Assembly: GCF_039537585.1 (NCBI RefSeq)
Contig: NZ_BAABAU010000001.1
Span: 1,488,001-1,552,000, forward strand
Length of the DNA stretch: 64,000 nucleotides
From: Frondihabitans peucedani
GTDB taxonomy: Bacteria > Actinomycetota > Actinomycetes > Actinomycetales > Microbacteriaceae
Direction of reading: 5' to 3'
Both the position numbers and the translations under genes were made by a program. Under the pieces are notes generated by a model, which worked only from the letters and a program-made list of their open reading frames with translations, was not told where the DNA came from and made no database searches. Shown here piece by piece: positions 51,638 to 59,809 of this stretch (position 1 is the first letter of the stretch; each line of letters begins with the position of its first letter).

Positions 51638-52291
51638 GTGACCACCGCCGAACCGATCGTCGCGCCCGCCGCACAGCCCGCCGCCGAGCGCGCGTACGCC
51701 GAGACGAAGGCCCGCATCATCCGCGGCGATCTGCCGGGCGGCGCCTCCCTCAGCGAGGTGACCGTCTGCCAGGAGCTCGGCCTCAGCCGGACGCCCGTGC
51801 ACGAGGCGTTCCTGCGCCTCGCAGCCGAGGAGCTGCTCACCCTCGAGTCGCGGAAGGGCGCGGTGGTGCGGCCGATGTCTCCTCGGGAGGCCGACGACGT
51901 CGTGGAGATGCGCGAGGCCGTGGAGGGGGCGGCGGCGAGGCGCGCGATCGAGTCGGGCACGGGAGCGCTGGGGCTGATCCTGCACGATCTGCTCGTCGTG
52001 CAGGAGGAGTGCATCGCCCGCGGCGACGTCGACGGCTTCGTCGATGCGGACGACGCGTTCCACTCCGCCGTCGTCGACGCGTCGCGGAACCCCATCGCCG
52101 TCCACTTCACGCGGCTTCTCCGCGATCGGGCGCAGCGGCTCCGGCACCACCTGATGCGGATCGAGCCCGCGCACCTCGACGTGTCGCTCGCCGACCACCG
52201 CGAGCTCGCCGCGGCGATCGATGCCGGTAACGCGTCGGTGTACGAGGCGACGCTGCACCGGCACGTCGACGTGCTGCGGGGCCTGCTGTGA
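51638..52291 (+). CDS. GntR/FadR-family transcriptional regulator
   Basis: A 217-aa regulator with an N-terminal winged helix (IIRGDLPGGASLSEVTVCQELGLSRTPVHEAFLRLAAEELL in outline) and a C-terminal FCD all-helical effector domain (MREAVEGAAARRAIESG, DDAFHSAVVDAS, LADHRELAAAIDAG, HRHVDVLRG: metal-binding Asp/His set). The MFS gene overlaps its stop (GTGA), so it probably controls its own transporter. GTG start appears leaderless. Confidence 0.92.
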   Translation: MTTAEPIVAPAAQPAAERAYAETKARIIRGDLPGGASLSEVTVCQELGLSRTPVHEAFLRLAAEELLTLESRKGAVVRPMSPREADDVVEMREAVEGAAARRAIESGTGALGLILHDLLVVQEECIARGDVDGFVDADDAFHSAVVDASRNPIAVHFTRLLRDRAQRLRHHLMRIEPAHLDVSLADHRELAAAIDAGNASVYEATLHRHVDVLRGLL

Positions 52292-53571
52292 GCGCCGTCG
52301 ACACCGCGCCCGAGACCGGGTCGGTGCCTGCGGTCGAGGCAAGCAGCGGCGCCGCACGTCGCCGGCTGCCGTCGTGGGCGCTGCCGTCCTGGGCGCTGAT
52401 CTGGGGCGCCGTGTTCGTGTCGTCGTGGGGCGGCAACCAGTTCAGCCCTCTGCTGCTGATGTACGAAGACGGGCAGCACTACTCCCCGGTGCTCGTGAAC
52501 GCGTTCCTCGGCGTGTACGTGCTCGGGCTCGCGCCCGCCCTGCTCGTCGCCGGGTCGCTGTCCGACCGCCACGGACGCAAGCCCGTGATGCTCGCCGGCC
52601 TGGTCAGCGCGGTCGTCGGCAGCGGACTCCTCGCGTTCGGCGGGCTCGGCCCCGAATTCCTGCTGATCGGGCGCCTCTTTTCCGGCGCGACGGTCGGCGT
52701 GGCCATGGCCGTGGGAAACAGCTGGATCAAGGAGCTGTCGCAGGCGCCGTTCGATCCTGCCGCCGACCGGTCGTCGGGCGCGAGGCGGGCATCGCTCGCG
52801 TTCACACTCGGGTCGGGCTCGGGGGCACTCGTCGCCGGACTCATCGCCCAGTGGGGACCGGTTCCCGAGGTGCTGCCGTTCGTTATCCACATCGCCGTCA
52901 CGATCCCGTTCTTCGTCATCGTCCTGCGCGCGCCCGAGACGAGCCGGAACGGCGGCCTCACCGGGCCGTGGTGGCGGCAGCTGCGGATCCCGGCGGCGTC
53001 GCACCGGCGGTTCGTCCGCGTGGTCGTCGTGTCGTGCCCGTGGATCTTCGTCGGCGCCGCAGTCGCCTACGGCTACCTGCCGACCCAGCTCCGCGGTGCG
53101 ACCGGCTCGTGGGGCCTCGTGTTCGCGACCGCCGCGACGGTGCTGGCGCTCGGCGTCTCGTCGGCGTTCCAGCCGTTCGCCCGCAGGATCCACTCGTCGA
53201 CCAGCGCCCGAGGCCTCGGCCTGATGGTGCTGCTGATCGCCGCCGGCCTGGCGATGGTGGTGGTCGCGATCCGCACGCAGTCGATCGGGCTCGGGCTCGC
53301 CGCCAACGTCGTGGTGGGGCTCGGGATGGGGCTCGGCCTCGTGTCGGGGCTGCAGGAGGTGCAGTCCATCGCAGGATCGCGCGACCTCGCCGGGCTCACG
53401 GGCGTCTTCTACGCGGTCGCCTACGCCGGCTTCCTCGTCCCGGCCGTGATCGCGGCGGTCGCCGGGTTCGCGCCGGTGGAGGCGATCCTGCTGGTGCTCG
53501 TCGGGCTGGCGCTCGTGTCGGCGGTGCTGGTGCGGGTGTCGTCGCGGAAGCACTTGCCCGCGGCTGGGTAG
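52288..53571 (+). CDS. MFS transporter
   Basis: A 427-aa, 12-helix major facilitator transporter. SLSDRHGRKPVMLAGL is the motif A loop between helices 2 and 3, followed by GRLFSGATVGVAMAVGNSWIKEL. Co-translated with the GntR regulator and adjacent to arabinan genes, so a sugar or sugar-derived acid may be the substrate, but drug export is equally possible. Confidence 0.88.
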   Translation: MSAVDTAPETGSVPAVEASSGAARRRLPSWALPSWALIWGAVFVSSWGGNQFSPLLLMYEDGQHYSPVLVNAFLGVYVLGLAPALLVAGSLSDRHGRKPVMLAGLVSAVVGSGLLAFGGLGPEFLLIGRLFSGATVGVAMAVGNSWIKELSQAPFDPAADRSSGARRASLAFTLGSGSGALVAGLIAQWGPVPEVLPFVIHIAVTIPFFVIVLRAPETSRNGGLTGPWWRQLRIPAASHRRFVRVVVVSCPWIFVGAAVAYGYLPTQLRGATGSWGLVFATAATVLALGVSSAFQPFARRIHSSTSARGLGLMVLLIAAGLAMVVVAIRTQSIGLGLAANVVVGLGMGLGLVSGLQEVQSIAGSRDLAGLTGVFYAVAYAGFLVPAVIAAVAGFAPVEAILLVLVGLALVSAVLVRVSSRKHLPAAG

Positions 53572-53582
53572 GCGGCGCTTCG

Positions 53583-53620
53583 GTCGGCGGGGTGGGTCGG
53601 CGGGGTGCGTCGGCGGGGCA
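53583..53620. repeat. Tandem 13-bp units (GTCGGCGGGGTG)
   Basis: Three near-identical units at 53583, 53596 and 53609 directly downstream of the MFS stop and before a hairpin. Confidence 0.65.
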
Positions 53621-53667
53621 GGTCGGCTGCGGCATCCCGCCGCGGCGCGGTGCCGCTGCCGACCTGC
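53618..53667. terminator. Hairpin C (CCGCGG centre) at a convergent boundary
   Basis: Arms 53618-53636 and 53649-53667 pair at 17 of 19 positions; the loop holds CCGCCGCGG. Between the MFS gene and a minus-strand gene. Confidence 0.7.
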
Positions 53668-53687
53668 GGCGCCGACCGTGCCGACTG

Positions 53688-54164
53688 TCAGAACCGGGCG
53701 GCGGGGATGTCGAGCGTGAGGGGCCTGGTGACCATCCTCGAGTCGCACCGGTCGTGCGGGTGCTCCCGATACCAGCTCAGGTGCGCCGTGCGCGTTGCGA
53801 GGGGCGACCCGGACGCGCCGAAGGCCGTCACGGACACCTGCGCGGGGAGACGGCCCCCGCCGAAGGTGAAGGCCCAGTGCGAAGCACTCATCCGGTGCGC
53901 GTCGAACTCCGGACCGTGCACCAGGCCGTCCGTGGGGTCGGCCGTCGGCTCGACGCCCGATCGCAGCGAGCACCCCGTGTCGTCGCAGAGCTGGGCGTCG
54001 GCGACCGATTCGGGGTGCCCGACGAAGGACACGTCGATGCTCTCGACGTATCCGACGGCGGAACAGGCGTAGATGGTCTCGCTCCGCACGGCGTAGGCCC
54101 CCACAGCGACCACTGCCGCCACGGACACCGCCCCCGCGACGATCGCCGCCGTCCGCTGTCTCAT
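53688..54164 (-). CDS. Hypothetical membrane-anchored extracytoplasmic protein
   Basis: A 158-aa protein with an N-terminal helix (IVAGAVSVAAVVAVGAYAV, residues 8-26) and a soluble outer part with five Cys residues (IYACSAVG, AQLCDDTGCSL, HDRCDSR) and beta-like strands (VESIDVSFVGHP, WAFTFGGGRLPAQVSVTAFG). No domain recognised; the Cys may form disulfides. Monocistronic. Confidence 0.7.
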   Translation of the reverse strand: MRQRTAAIVAGAVSVAAVVAVGAYAVRSETIYACSAVGYVESIDVSFVGHPESVADAQLCDDTGCSLRSGVEPTADPTDGLVHGPEFDAHRMSASHWAFTFGGGRLPAQVSVTAFGASGSPLATRTAHLSWYREHPHDRCDSRMVTRPLTLDIPAARF

Positions 54165-54223
54165 GACGGGATCATCGCACCTCGCGTGACCGCTGCGGCT
54201 AACGATCCTGCGTCGATGGGGCC

Positions 54224-56212
54224 CTACTCGGTCGGGATCCAGACCCGCATCGGACCGATCTCGCGATTGGCCCAGGCGTAGTACGGGATCGCGGTCAGGG
54301 TGACGGGCGCAGGATCACGCGGCGCAGCCTCCGCGTTCGCCCCCGGGTACCCGACGCCGTCGGCCTGCCCGCCGGGGGTCGCACCCACCCGCCGGTACGG
54401 CCAGGCCGTCTCGACGTGAGCCGACGGGGTCTCGGCGGTGAGCTCGAGCGTGTCGATGCCGTCGAGGAGGTCGTCGCGGCGCGCGACGGAGATGGCGGCG
54501 TCGGTGTCGAGCAGGATGTCGTCGACCTCGACCCCCGGGTTGTCGCTGTGCTCGACCGCGTAGACGAGCGGCCCGCGCTCGACGGCGACGGCGCCGCGCG
54601 AGGCGTCGATCCTGGAGTCGGCCGCGTAGAGGTGCGGCGTCATGTCGAGGTCGAGCAGGATGACGTCGCCCTCGGCGAACTCGCGCTCGATGCGGGCGTA
54701 CTGCCCCGCGCGCGTCTCGACGGCCTCACCGTTGACGGTGAGCGTCGACGAGTCGGACCAGGCCGGGATGCGGACGTCGAGCGCCCACGTTCCCGTCGTC
54801 TCGGTGACGGTGATGCCGATCGAACCGCTCCAGGGGTAGTCGGTCTCGACGCGGACGGCGCCGCCGTCGAAGGCGAAGTCGCCGGATGCGTACTGGTGCA
54901 GCTGCAGGCCGCCGTCGTTCGTCGTCGCGAGGTAGGCGTCGAGGCTCGCGAAGGTCCGCATGATGTTGGGCGGGCAGCACGCGCAGTCGAACCAGCCTCG
55001 GCGGCCGTGAGCGGGCGAGCGGTTCTCGTCGGCGTGCGCGTCGGCGCGCTGCTGGAGCGGGTTGACGTAGAAGTACTCGGTGCCGGCGAGCGAGACACCG
55101 GGCAGGAAGGCGTTGTAGAGGAACCGCTCGATCGCGTCGGCGTAGACCGGCCTGCCCGTGGCGAGCAGGAGCCGCCAGGCCCACTGCACACCGCCGATGG
55201 CGGCGCAGGACTCGGCGTAGCCGCGGTCGGTCGGCAGCTCGTAGGGGTCGCCGAACGCCTCCCAATCCCAGCGGGCGCCGAGGCCGCCGGTGATGAACGC
55301 CTTGGACGACATCATCGAGGCGAACTGCGTCTCGAGGGCGGCGAGGAGCTCGGTGTCGCCGAGCTCGAGGGCGACGTCGGTCGCGCCGGCCCCCAGGTAG
55401 ACGGCGCGCACCGCGTGCCCCTCGACCGTGGTGGCCTGGCGGACCGGCACCCGGTCGGAGAAGTAGGTGGACTCCTTGCCCCGGTCGGCGGTGTAGCCGC
55501 GGCCGCGCGCGTTGACGAAGTGCGCGGCGAGGTCGAGGTAGCGGCGCTCGCCTGTGACGCGGAAGAGCTCGACGAGGCCCATCTCGACGACGGGGTGACC
55601 GTCGATGTCGGTGCGCTTGTCGGGCCCGAAGGTGGCGTCGAGGTGATCGGCGAGCCTGACCGCGACGTCGAGCAGACCTGTGTCGCCGGTGGCGCGGACC
55701 TGGGCGACCGCAGCCTGGAAGAGGTGGCCGGCGCAGTACATCTCGTGGCTCCAGGGCAGGTCGGTGTAGCGGCCCGCCACTCCGCCCTGGATCTGCGGCA
55801 CCGAGTCGAGGTAGCCGTCGTCGGCCTGGGCGGAAGCCACGAGCGCCGTGACCTCGCGCTGCATCTCGAGGAGGTCGTCGGACGGCGCCCTGCCGTACTC
55901 GAAAGCCAGAGCCTCGAGCCACTTGTAGACGTCGCTGTCCATGAAGATCGGCCCGCGGGCCTCGCCCGTCGCGGTACCCGCGGCGATGCGGAGGTTGTCG
56001 AAGTTGCCCGCCTTCTCGAGGAGGTCGTACGCCTCGCGGATGGCCGCCGCGCCGTTCCGCTGCTGCCGAAGAGCCCAGAAACCCGATGTGATCTGCGCGT
56101 CGCCTCCCTCGAGCGGGTGGAGAGCGGCGGTCGCGTTCGCGGTCGGCTCGACGGGCTGGGCCCTGAGGGGCGCGCCCAGGGTCGACGTGGCGGACGGCGT
56201 CGTTGCGGTCAT
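54224..56212 (-). CDS. GH127 beta-L-arabinofuranosidase
   Basis: A 662-aa cytosolic enzyme (no signal) of the HypBA1 family. An (alpha/alpha)6 barrel with the zinc and nucleophile Cys region FDCACCPPNIMRT, and the Glu/Cys pair in GYAESCAAIGG, gives all four metal/catalytic residues of GH127. It removes terminal L-arabinofuranose from small oligosaccharides or glycoproteins. AAGGAG precedes ATG 56212. Divergent from a LacI regulator. Confidence 0.92.
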   Translation of the reverse strand: MTATTPSATSTLGAPLRAQPVEPTANATAALHPLEGGDAQITSGFWALRQQRNGAAAIREAYDLLEKAGNFDNLRIAAGTATGEARGPIFMDSDVYKWLEALAFEYGRAPSDDLLEMQREVTALVASAQADDGYLDSVPQIQGGVAGRYTDLPWSHEMYCAGHLFQAAVAQVRATGDTGLLDVAVRLADHLDATFGPDKRTDIDGHPVVEMGLVELFRVTGERRYLDLAAHFVNARGRGYTADRGKESTYFSDRVPVRQATTVEGHAVRAVYLGAGATDVALELGDTELLAALETQFASMMSSKAFITGGLGARWDWEAFGDPYELPTDRGYAESCAAIGGVQWAWRLLLATGRPVYADAIERFLYNAFLPGVSLAGTEYFYVNPLQQRADAHADENRSPAHGRRGWFDCACCPPNIMRTFASLDAYLATTNDGGLQLHQYASGDFAFDGGAVRVETDYPWSGSIGITVTETTGTWALDVRIPAWSDSSTLTVNGEAVETRAGQYARIEREFAEGDVILLDLDMTPHLYAADSRIDASRGAVAVERGPLVYAVEHSDNPGVEVDDILLDTDAAISVARRDDLLDGIDTLELTAETPSAHVETAWPYRRVGATPGGQADGVGYPGANAEAAPRDPAPVTLTAIPYYAWANREIGPMRVWIPTE

Positions 56213-56233
56213 GCTGCTCCTTCGAACGGTACG

Positions 56234-56245
56234 GAATACGTTTTC
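56234..56245. promoter_or_regulatory. LacI-type operator (GAATACGTTTTC)
   Basis: Imperfect 12-bp palindrome with the central CG typical of LacI family sites, in the divergent GH127/LacI region and 20 bp upstream of the GH127 start. Confidence 0.65.
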
Positions 56246-56378
56246 TGGCTTCACTGTATGCCTGACGCTCGGAGAGACACAAGCATCGATCTCACGCTGT
56301 GGAAAACCCGGGGGACCTATGCTTCTGTGCACGACAGGTGGCGCGTCATCCTGCGCTCGAGGACGGAAAGGGATTGCC

Positions 56379-57380
56379 GTGACACAGGAGCAGACAGCCG
56401 CCCCGGTGGTCCGCATCACCGATGTCGCGGCCCTCGCGGGCGTCTCGATCGGCACCGCGTCGAAGGCGCTCAACGACACGGGACAGCTCCGCGAGGAGAC
56501 GAGGGCCCGTGTGCGAGAGGCCGCGCAGAAGCTCGGCTTCATGATGGACGCGCGCGGGAGGGCCCTCTCGTCGGGCCGCAGCTACACGGTCGGCATGATC
56601 ACCACCGACTCGTTCGGGCGGTTCAGCATCCCCGTCATGCTCGGGGCCGAGGACGTCCTGAGCGCCGGTCAGATCGCCGTCCTGATGTGCGACACCCGCG
56701 ACGACGCGGTCCGCGAGCAGCACTACCTTCGGTCCCTCGCCTCGAGGCGCGTGGACGGGATCATCGTGACCGGCCGGAGCTCCGACCCGAGGCCGCCGGT
56801 GAGCGCCGGGATGCCCGTCGTCTACGCGTACACGCCGTCGACCGATCCGGACGACGTGTCGATCTCGCTCGACGACGGCCGGGGCGCCGAACTCCTCGCC
56901 GACCATCTCCTGTCGACGGGACGCCGACGCGTCGCCTACGTCGCCGGCCCCCTTCACCACCAGGCTGCCGTCGTCCGCGCACGCGCAGCCGCGGACCGTC
57001 TCGGCGACGCTCTCGTGGAGGCGCCCCTCCACGGCGACTGGTCGGAGCGCTGGGGCCGGCAGGCGGTCGATCTGCTCCTCCGCCGCTCCCCCGACCTCGA
57101 CGGCATCGCCTGCGGCTCCGACCAGATCGCCCGCGGCGTCTGCGACCGGCTGCGCGAGCTCGGAAAAGCCGTGCCGACCGACATCGCCGTCACGGGGTTC
57201 GACGACTGGAACGTGATGGCCCTGGCGAGTCGTCCGCCTCTCACGACCGTGAATCTGCGGCTCGAAGAGCTCGGCAGGCTCGCCGGCCAGGCGCTGCTCG
57301 AGCTCATCTCGGGCGGCGCCCCCGAGTCCAGGGCGATCGAGCCGACCCTCGTGATCCGCGAGTCGACGATCGGGTCGTGA
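56379..57380 (+). CDS. LacI-family transcriptional regulator
   Basis: A 333-aa regulator: N-terminal LacI helix-turn-helix and hinge (RITDVAALAGVSIGTASKALNDTGQLREETRARVREAA in outline, residues 12-49), then the periplasmic-binding-protein-like effector domain (YTVGMITTDSFGRF, RVDGIIVTGR, GCGSDQ-like ACGSDQIARGV, VTGFDDWNVMALA). Likely repressor of GH127, responding to an arabinose derivative (inference from context). GTG start. Confidence 0.93.
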   Translation: MTQEQTAAPVVRITDVAALAGVSIGTASKALNDTGQLREETRARVREAAQKLGFMMDARGRALSSGRSYTVGMITTDSFGRFSIPVMLGAEDVLSAGQIAVLMCDTRDDAVREQHYLRSLASRRVDGIIVTGRSSDPRPPVSAGMPVVYAYTPSTDPDDVSISLDDGRGAELLADHLLSTGRRRVAYVAGPLHHQAAVVRARAAADRLGDALVEAPLHGDWSERWGRQAVDLLLRRSPDLDGIACGSDQIARGVCDRLRELGKAVPTDIAVTGFDDWNVMALASRPPLTTVNLRLEELGRLAGQALLELISGGAPESRAIEPTLVIRESTIGS

Positions 57381-57417
57381 GTCGCGAGTGGCCCGCAGGC
57401 CGAGACCCGGTCCGCGT

Positions 57418-57451
57418 GGATCAGTCGGTGAAGTGGATCAGTCGGTGAAGT
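57418..57451. repeat. Perfect 17-bp tandem duplication at a gene end
   Basis: GGATCAGTCGGTGAAGT occurs twice in direct succession (57418-57434, 57435-57451). The second copy contains the stop codon of the minus-strand repeat protein; the first duplicates that 3' end beyond the stop. Confidence 0.9.
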
Positions 57452-59615
57452 AGCCCACGAGGTCGGCCTGCAGGTAGGTCCGCGCGCCCTCGATGTCGAG
57501 GTCCACGTCGCCGTCCCGATCGACCGGGAGAGTCACCGAGTTCGTCGTCATGGCCCTCCCGGCGAGGTCGATCATCGACTCGTCGGCACTCTGCACCTGA
57601 TTCGTCATCTCGTCGACCGGCACGGGCTCTGTGTTGGACGACCGCCGTCCGGTGAGGTCGAGGACGACCGAACTGGCGTCGATCGGCACTCCGGCGACAC
57701 CGGCGACGTGGACCGAGACCGTGCCGAGGTCGGAGGCCGAGCCCGGAATCGCGCCGGCTCCGGTCCGGGAGTCGAGGATCCGCCGGGGAGACAGGGGGAA
57801 GAAGGCCTTCGTGGCCGTCGGCGCGAAGTAGCCGGTCGTCTCGACCCGGACGACGGCTGATCCTGCGTTGGTGAAGAGGTCGTACCGGCCGCCGCCCCCG
57901 ATCGCCACCGTGGTCGTGGCGGTGACGGTCTTCCCCTTCGGCACCTGGAGAAGGGACGTGGGCGGCTTCACCGGATCTCCCGACACCGGGTGCGGGGCGA
58001 TCGAGACGACCATCGCGTGGTCGGGCCGGATGACGGTGACCGAGATGGTCGTGGCGGTCGCGTCGTACGGAACGGGCCACGGTGCAGCGATCACGTAGTC
58101 GCTGCCTGCCGTGAGGTGGCGGGTGGCAGTGCGGCTGTCGTCGACCAGGATGTGCCGGACGGGCGTGAACGCGAAACCCCGTTCGTGTGCGTAGTAGCCG
58201 ACGACATCGACCAGGACATCGGTCGTTCCGGCTCGGTTGTAGAGGTCGATCGCTCCCCCGGCGCCGAGCGGCACCGTGATGGTGTTCGCCGACGACTGCC
58301 CGGGCGCGAGGGCCACGAGCGCCTTGGAGGGCACGACCGGAGTCGATGCCGCCGGAGAAGCAGCGAGCCAGGACGTCGCGCTGGGTCGGACGGCGGTGAG
58401 CGTCAGGACGGCCGCTGTCGCCCCTGAGGGAACGCCCTTGACGCCCGCGACCCTCACCTTCAGGAAGCGACCCGAGCCGAGCCGGGCCTTGGCCGCACCG
58501 AGGCCGGACCGGGTGTCGACGAGCCGAGTCGGCGCGAGCGGGCTGAAGAGCGCACCGGGGGTCTGGGCGGTCCTCCTGACCGAGCCGACCGAGAGCGACG
58601 TCTCGTCGGCGGTGGCCTTCGGGTTCACCGCGACGACGTTCCCTCGGGTGCGGTCGATGCGGTAGAGGGCCGATCGCCCGAAGGGCGCCGTGAAGGGAGG
58701 CTCCAGCGTCTTCGCGCTGACGAAGAAGTCCTCGGAGTCGGCAGACCAGCCCATGCCGTTGATGCTCGAGATGGAGTCCGGCAGGATGTCGCCGTTGTCC
58801 GTCACGCCCTGGAGGGCGTCGTCGTCCGCCCGACCCGCCCTGCTCATCGTGCGGACGAACACCGAGAATCGGCCCTGCGGCGAGTACACGAGGTCGTGGG
58901 GCCGGTCGACGCTCGACGCGCTGTTCTTCTCCACCAGCGTGCGTCTCCCGGAGAAGGACACGGCGTAGAAGGCCCCGACGCTCCGAGGCCCGCCCGAGTC
59001 GACCAGCGTCGACGAGTCCGAGCCGAACCGGACGTCGGTCCCGACGCCCGAGAGAGACGCGAGCGTCTTGCCGCCGCGGACGTCGATCACGTCCGTCTTC
59101 CGGCTGCCGTCGGCGGCCACCCGCTGGTAGACGATGCGCGAGCTGTCGAGCGACCACCGGGGTGTTGCGACGGCCGCGGCGGTCGGCAGGGTCGCGAGAA
59201 GGCGCGGCGCTCCTGTCCCGTCCGCCCGCGTCACGAAGAGGCCCGCGTCGACGGCGCCCGCACCGTCCGGAGTGGTCGTCGGTCCGGTGTAGGCGAGCAG
59301 CGTCCCGTCGGGAGCGATCTGCGGGTCGGTGACGTGGAGGGTCGGAAGGACCCGGACCGAGTGCCGGGTGGAGAGGTTCTCGACGACGACGCCGGGTGTG
59401 GAACCCGAGAGGTAGGCGAGCAGAGTGCTGACGCCCCGAGGCGAGACGGTCGCGGCGGCCGTGCTCGCGCTCCCGGCCGTCCCGGCGACGGCGGGCTCGT
59501 CGAGCGCCGGCCCGAGCGACGACCCGAGAGTCGCCCCGGCGGCCACGGCGCAGGCGAGAAGCAGTGCCGCGCCGAGCCGAGCGGCACGACGTCCCCTCGA
59601 ACGACTCGACGTCAT
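57438..59615 (-). CDS. Large secreted protein with a propeller and three VDTR-type repeats
   Basis: A 725-aa exported protein: signal peptide (about 1-35), an N-terminal PD40/WD40-like propeller (about 65-345; VTDPQIAPDGTLLAYTG, PRWSLDSSRIVYQR, HDLVYSPQGRFSVFVR, MGWSADSEDFFVS), then three homologous C-terminal domains of roughly 115 residues, each starting with an F..L.P.R..D(T/D)SR-type motif (APTRLVDTRSGLG; VRHILVDDSRTA; SPRRILDSRTGAG) and ending D-x-V-G-Y-(Y/F). No cell-wall anchor is visible. Function unknown; surface binding is plausible. Confidence 0.82.
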   Translation of the reverse strand: MTSSRSRGRRAARLGAALLLACAVAAGATLGSSLGPALDEPAVAGTAGSASTAAATVSPRGVSTLLAYLSGSTPGVVVENLSTRHSVRVLPTLHVTDPQIAPDGTLLAYTGPTTTPDGAGAVDAGLFVTRADGTGAPRLLATLPTAAAVATPRWSLDSSRIVYQRVAADGSRKTDVIDVRGGKTLASLSGVGTDVRFGSDSSTLVDSGGPRSVGAFYAVSFSGRRTLVEKNSASSVDRPHDLVYSPQGRFSVFVRTMSRAGRADDDALQGVTDNGDILPDSISSINGMGWSADSEDFFVSAKTLEPPFTAPFGRSALYRIDRTRGNVVAVNPKATADETSLSVGSVRRTAQTPGALFSPLAPTRLVDTRSGLGAAKARLGSGRFLKVRVAGVKGVPSGATAAVLTLTAVRPSATSWLAASPAASTPVVPSKALVALAPGQSSANTITVPLGAGGAIDLYNRAGTTDVLVDVVGYYAHERGFAFTPVRHILVDDSRTATRHLTAGSDYVIAAPWPVPYDATATTISVTVIRPDHAMVVSIAPHPVSGDPVKPPTSLLQVPKGKTVTATTTVAIGGGGRYDLFTNAGSAVVRVETTGYFAPTATKAFFPLSPRRILDSRTGAGAIPGSASDLGTVSVHVAGVAGVPIDASSVVLDLTGRRSSNTEPVPVDEMTNQVQSADESMIDLAGRAMTTNSVTLPVDRDGDVDLDIEGARTYLQADLVGYFTD

Positions 59616-59705
59616 GTTCCCCCCTGGCTGTCGGGCTCACGCTATCGGTCGACCCCGGTGCGGCCCACCCCCCGAGTGGGGGTCGTCCGCCTGAGCCGCA
59701 CTCGT

Positions 59706-59719
59706 TAACGCGCTCGTTA
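59706..59719. promoter_or_regulatory. Inverted repeat TAACG-CGCT-CGTTA before the permease gene
   Basis: Perfect 5-bp arms, 4-nt spacer, about 90 bp upstream of the permease start; a possible GntR/UTRA-regulator site. Confidence 0.35.
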
Positions 59720-59809
59720 CAACCCATTCACGCCGCGGTGACATCCGGCGTGCTCCCAGCCGCTCCAATGGTCCGCAACGAGTTCCAGGCTGCGAACAGG
59801 AGACCCATG

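Noticed and set aside
49609-53973. Very long open frame (over 1400 codons) on the minus strand
   Set aside because: It lies opposite the GH43, GntR and MFS genes, which have clear domains. High GC makes stop codons rare, so such antisense frames arise often; its translation is Arg/Gly/Pro-rich without domains.
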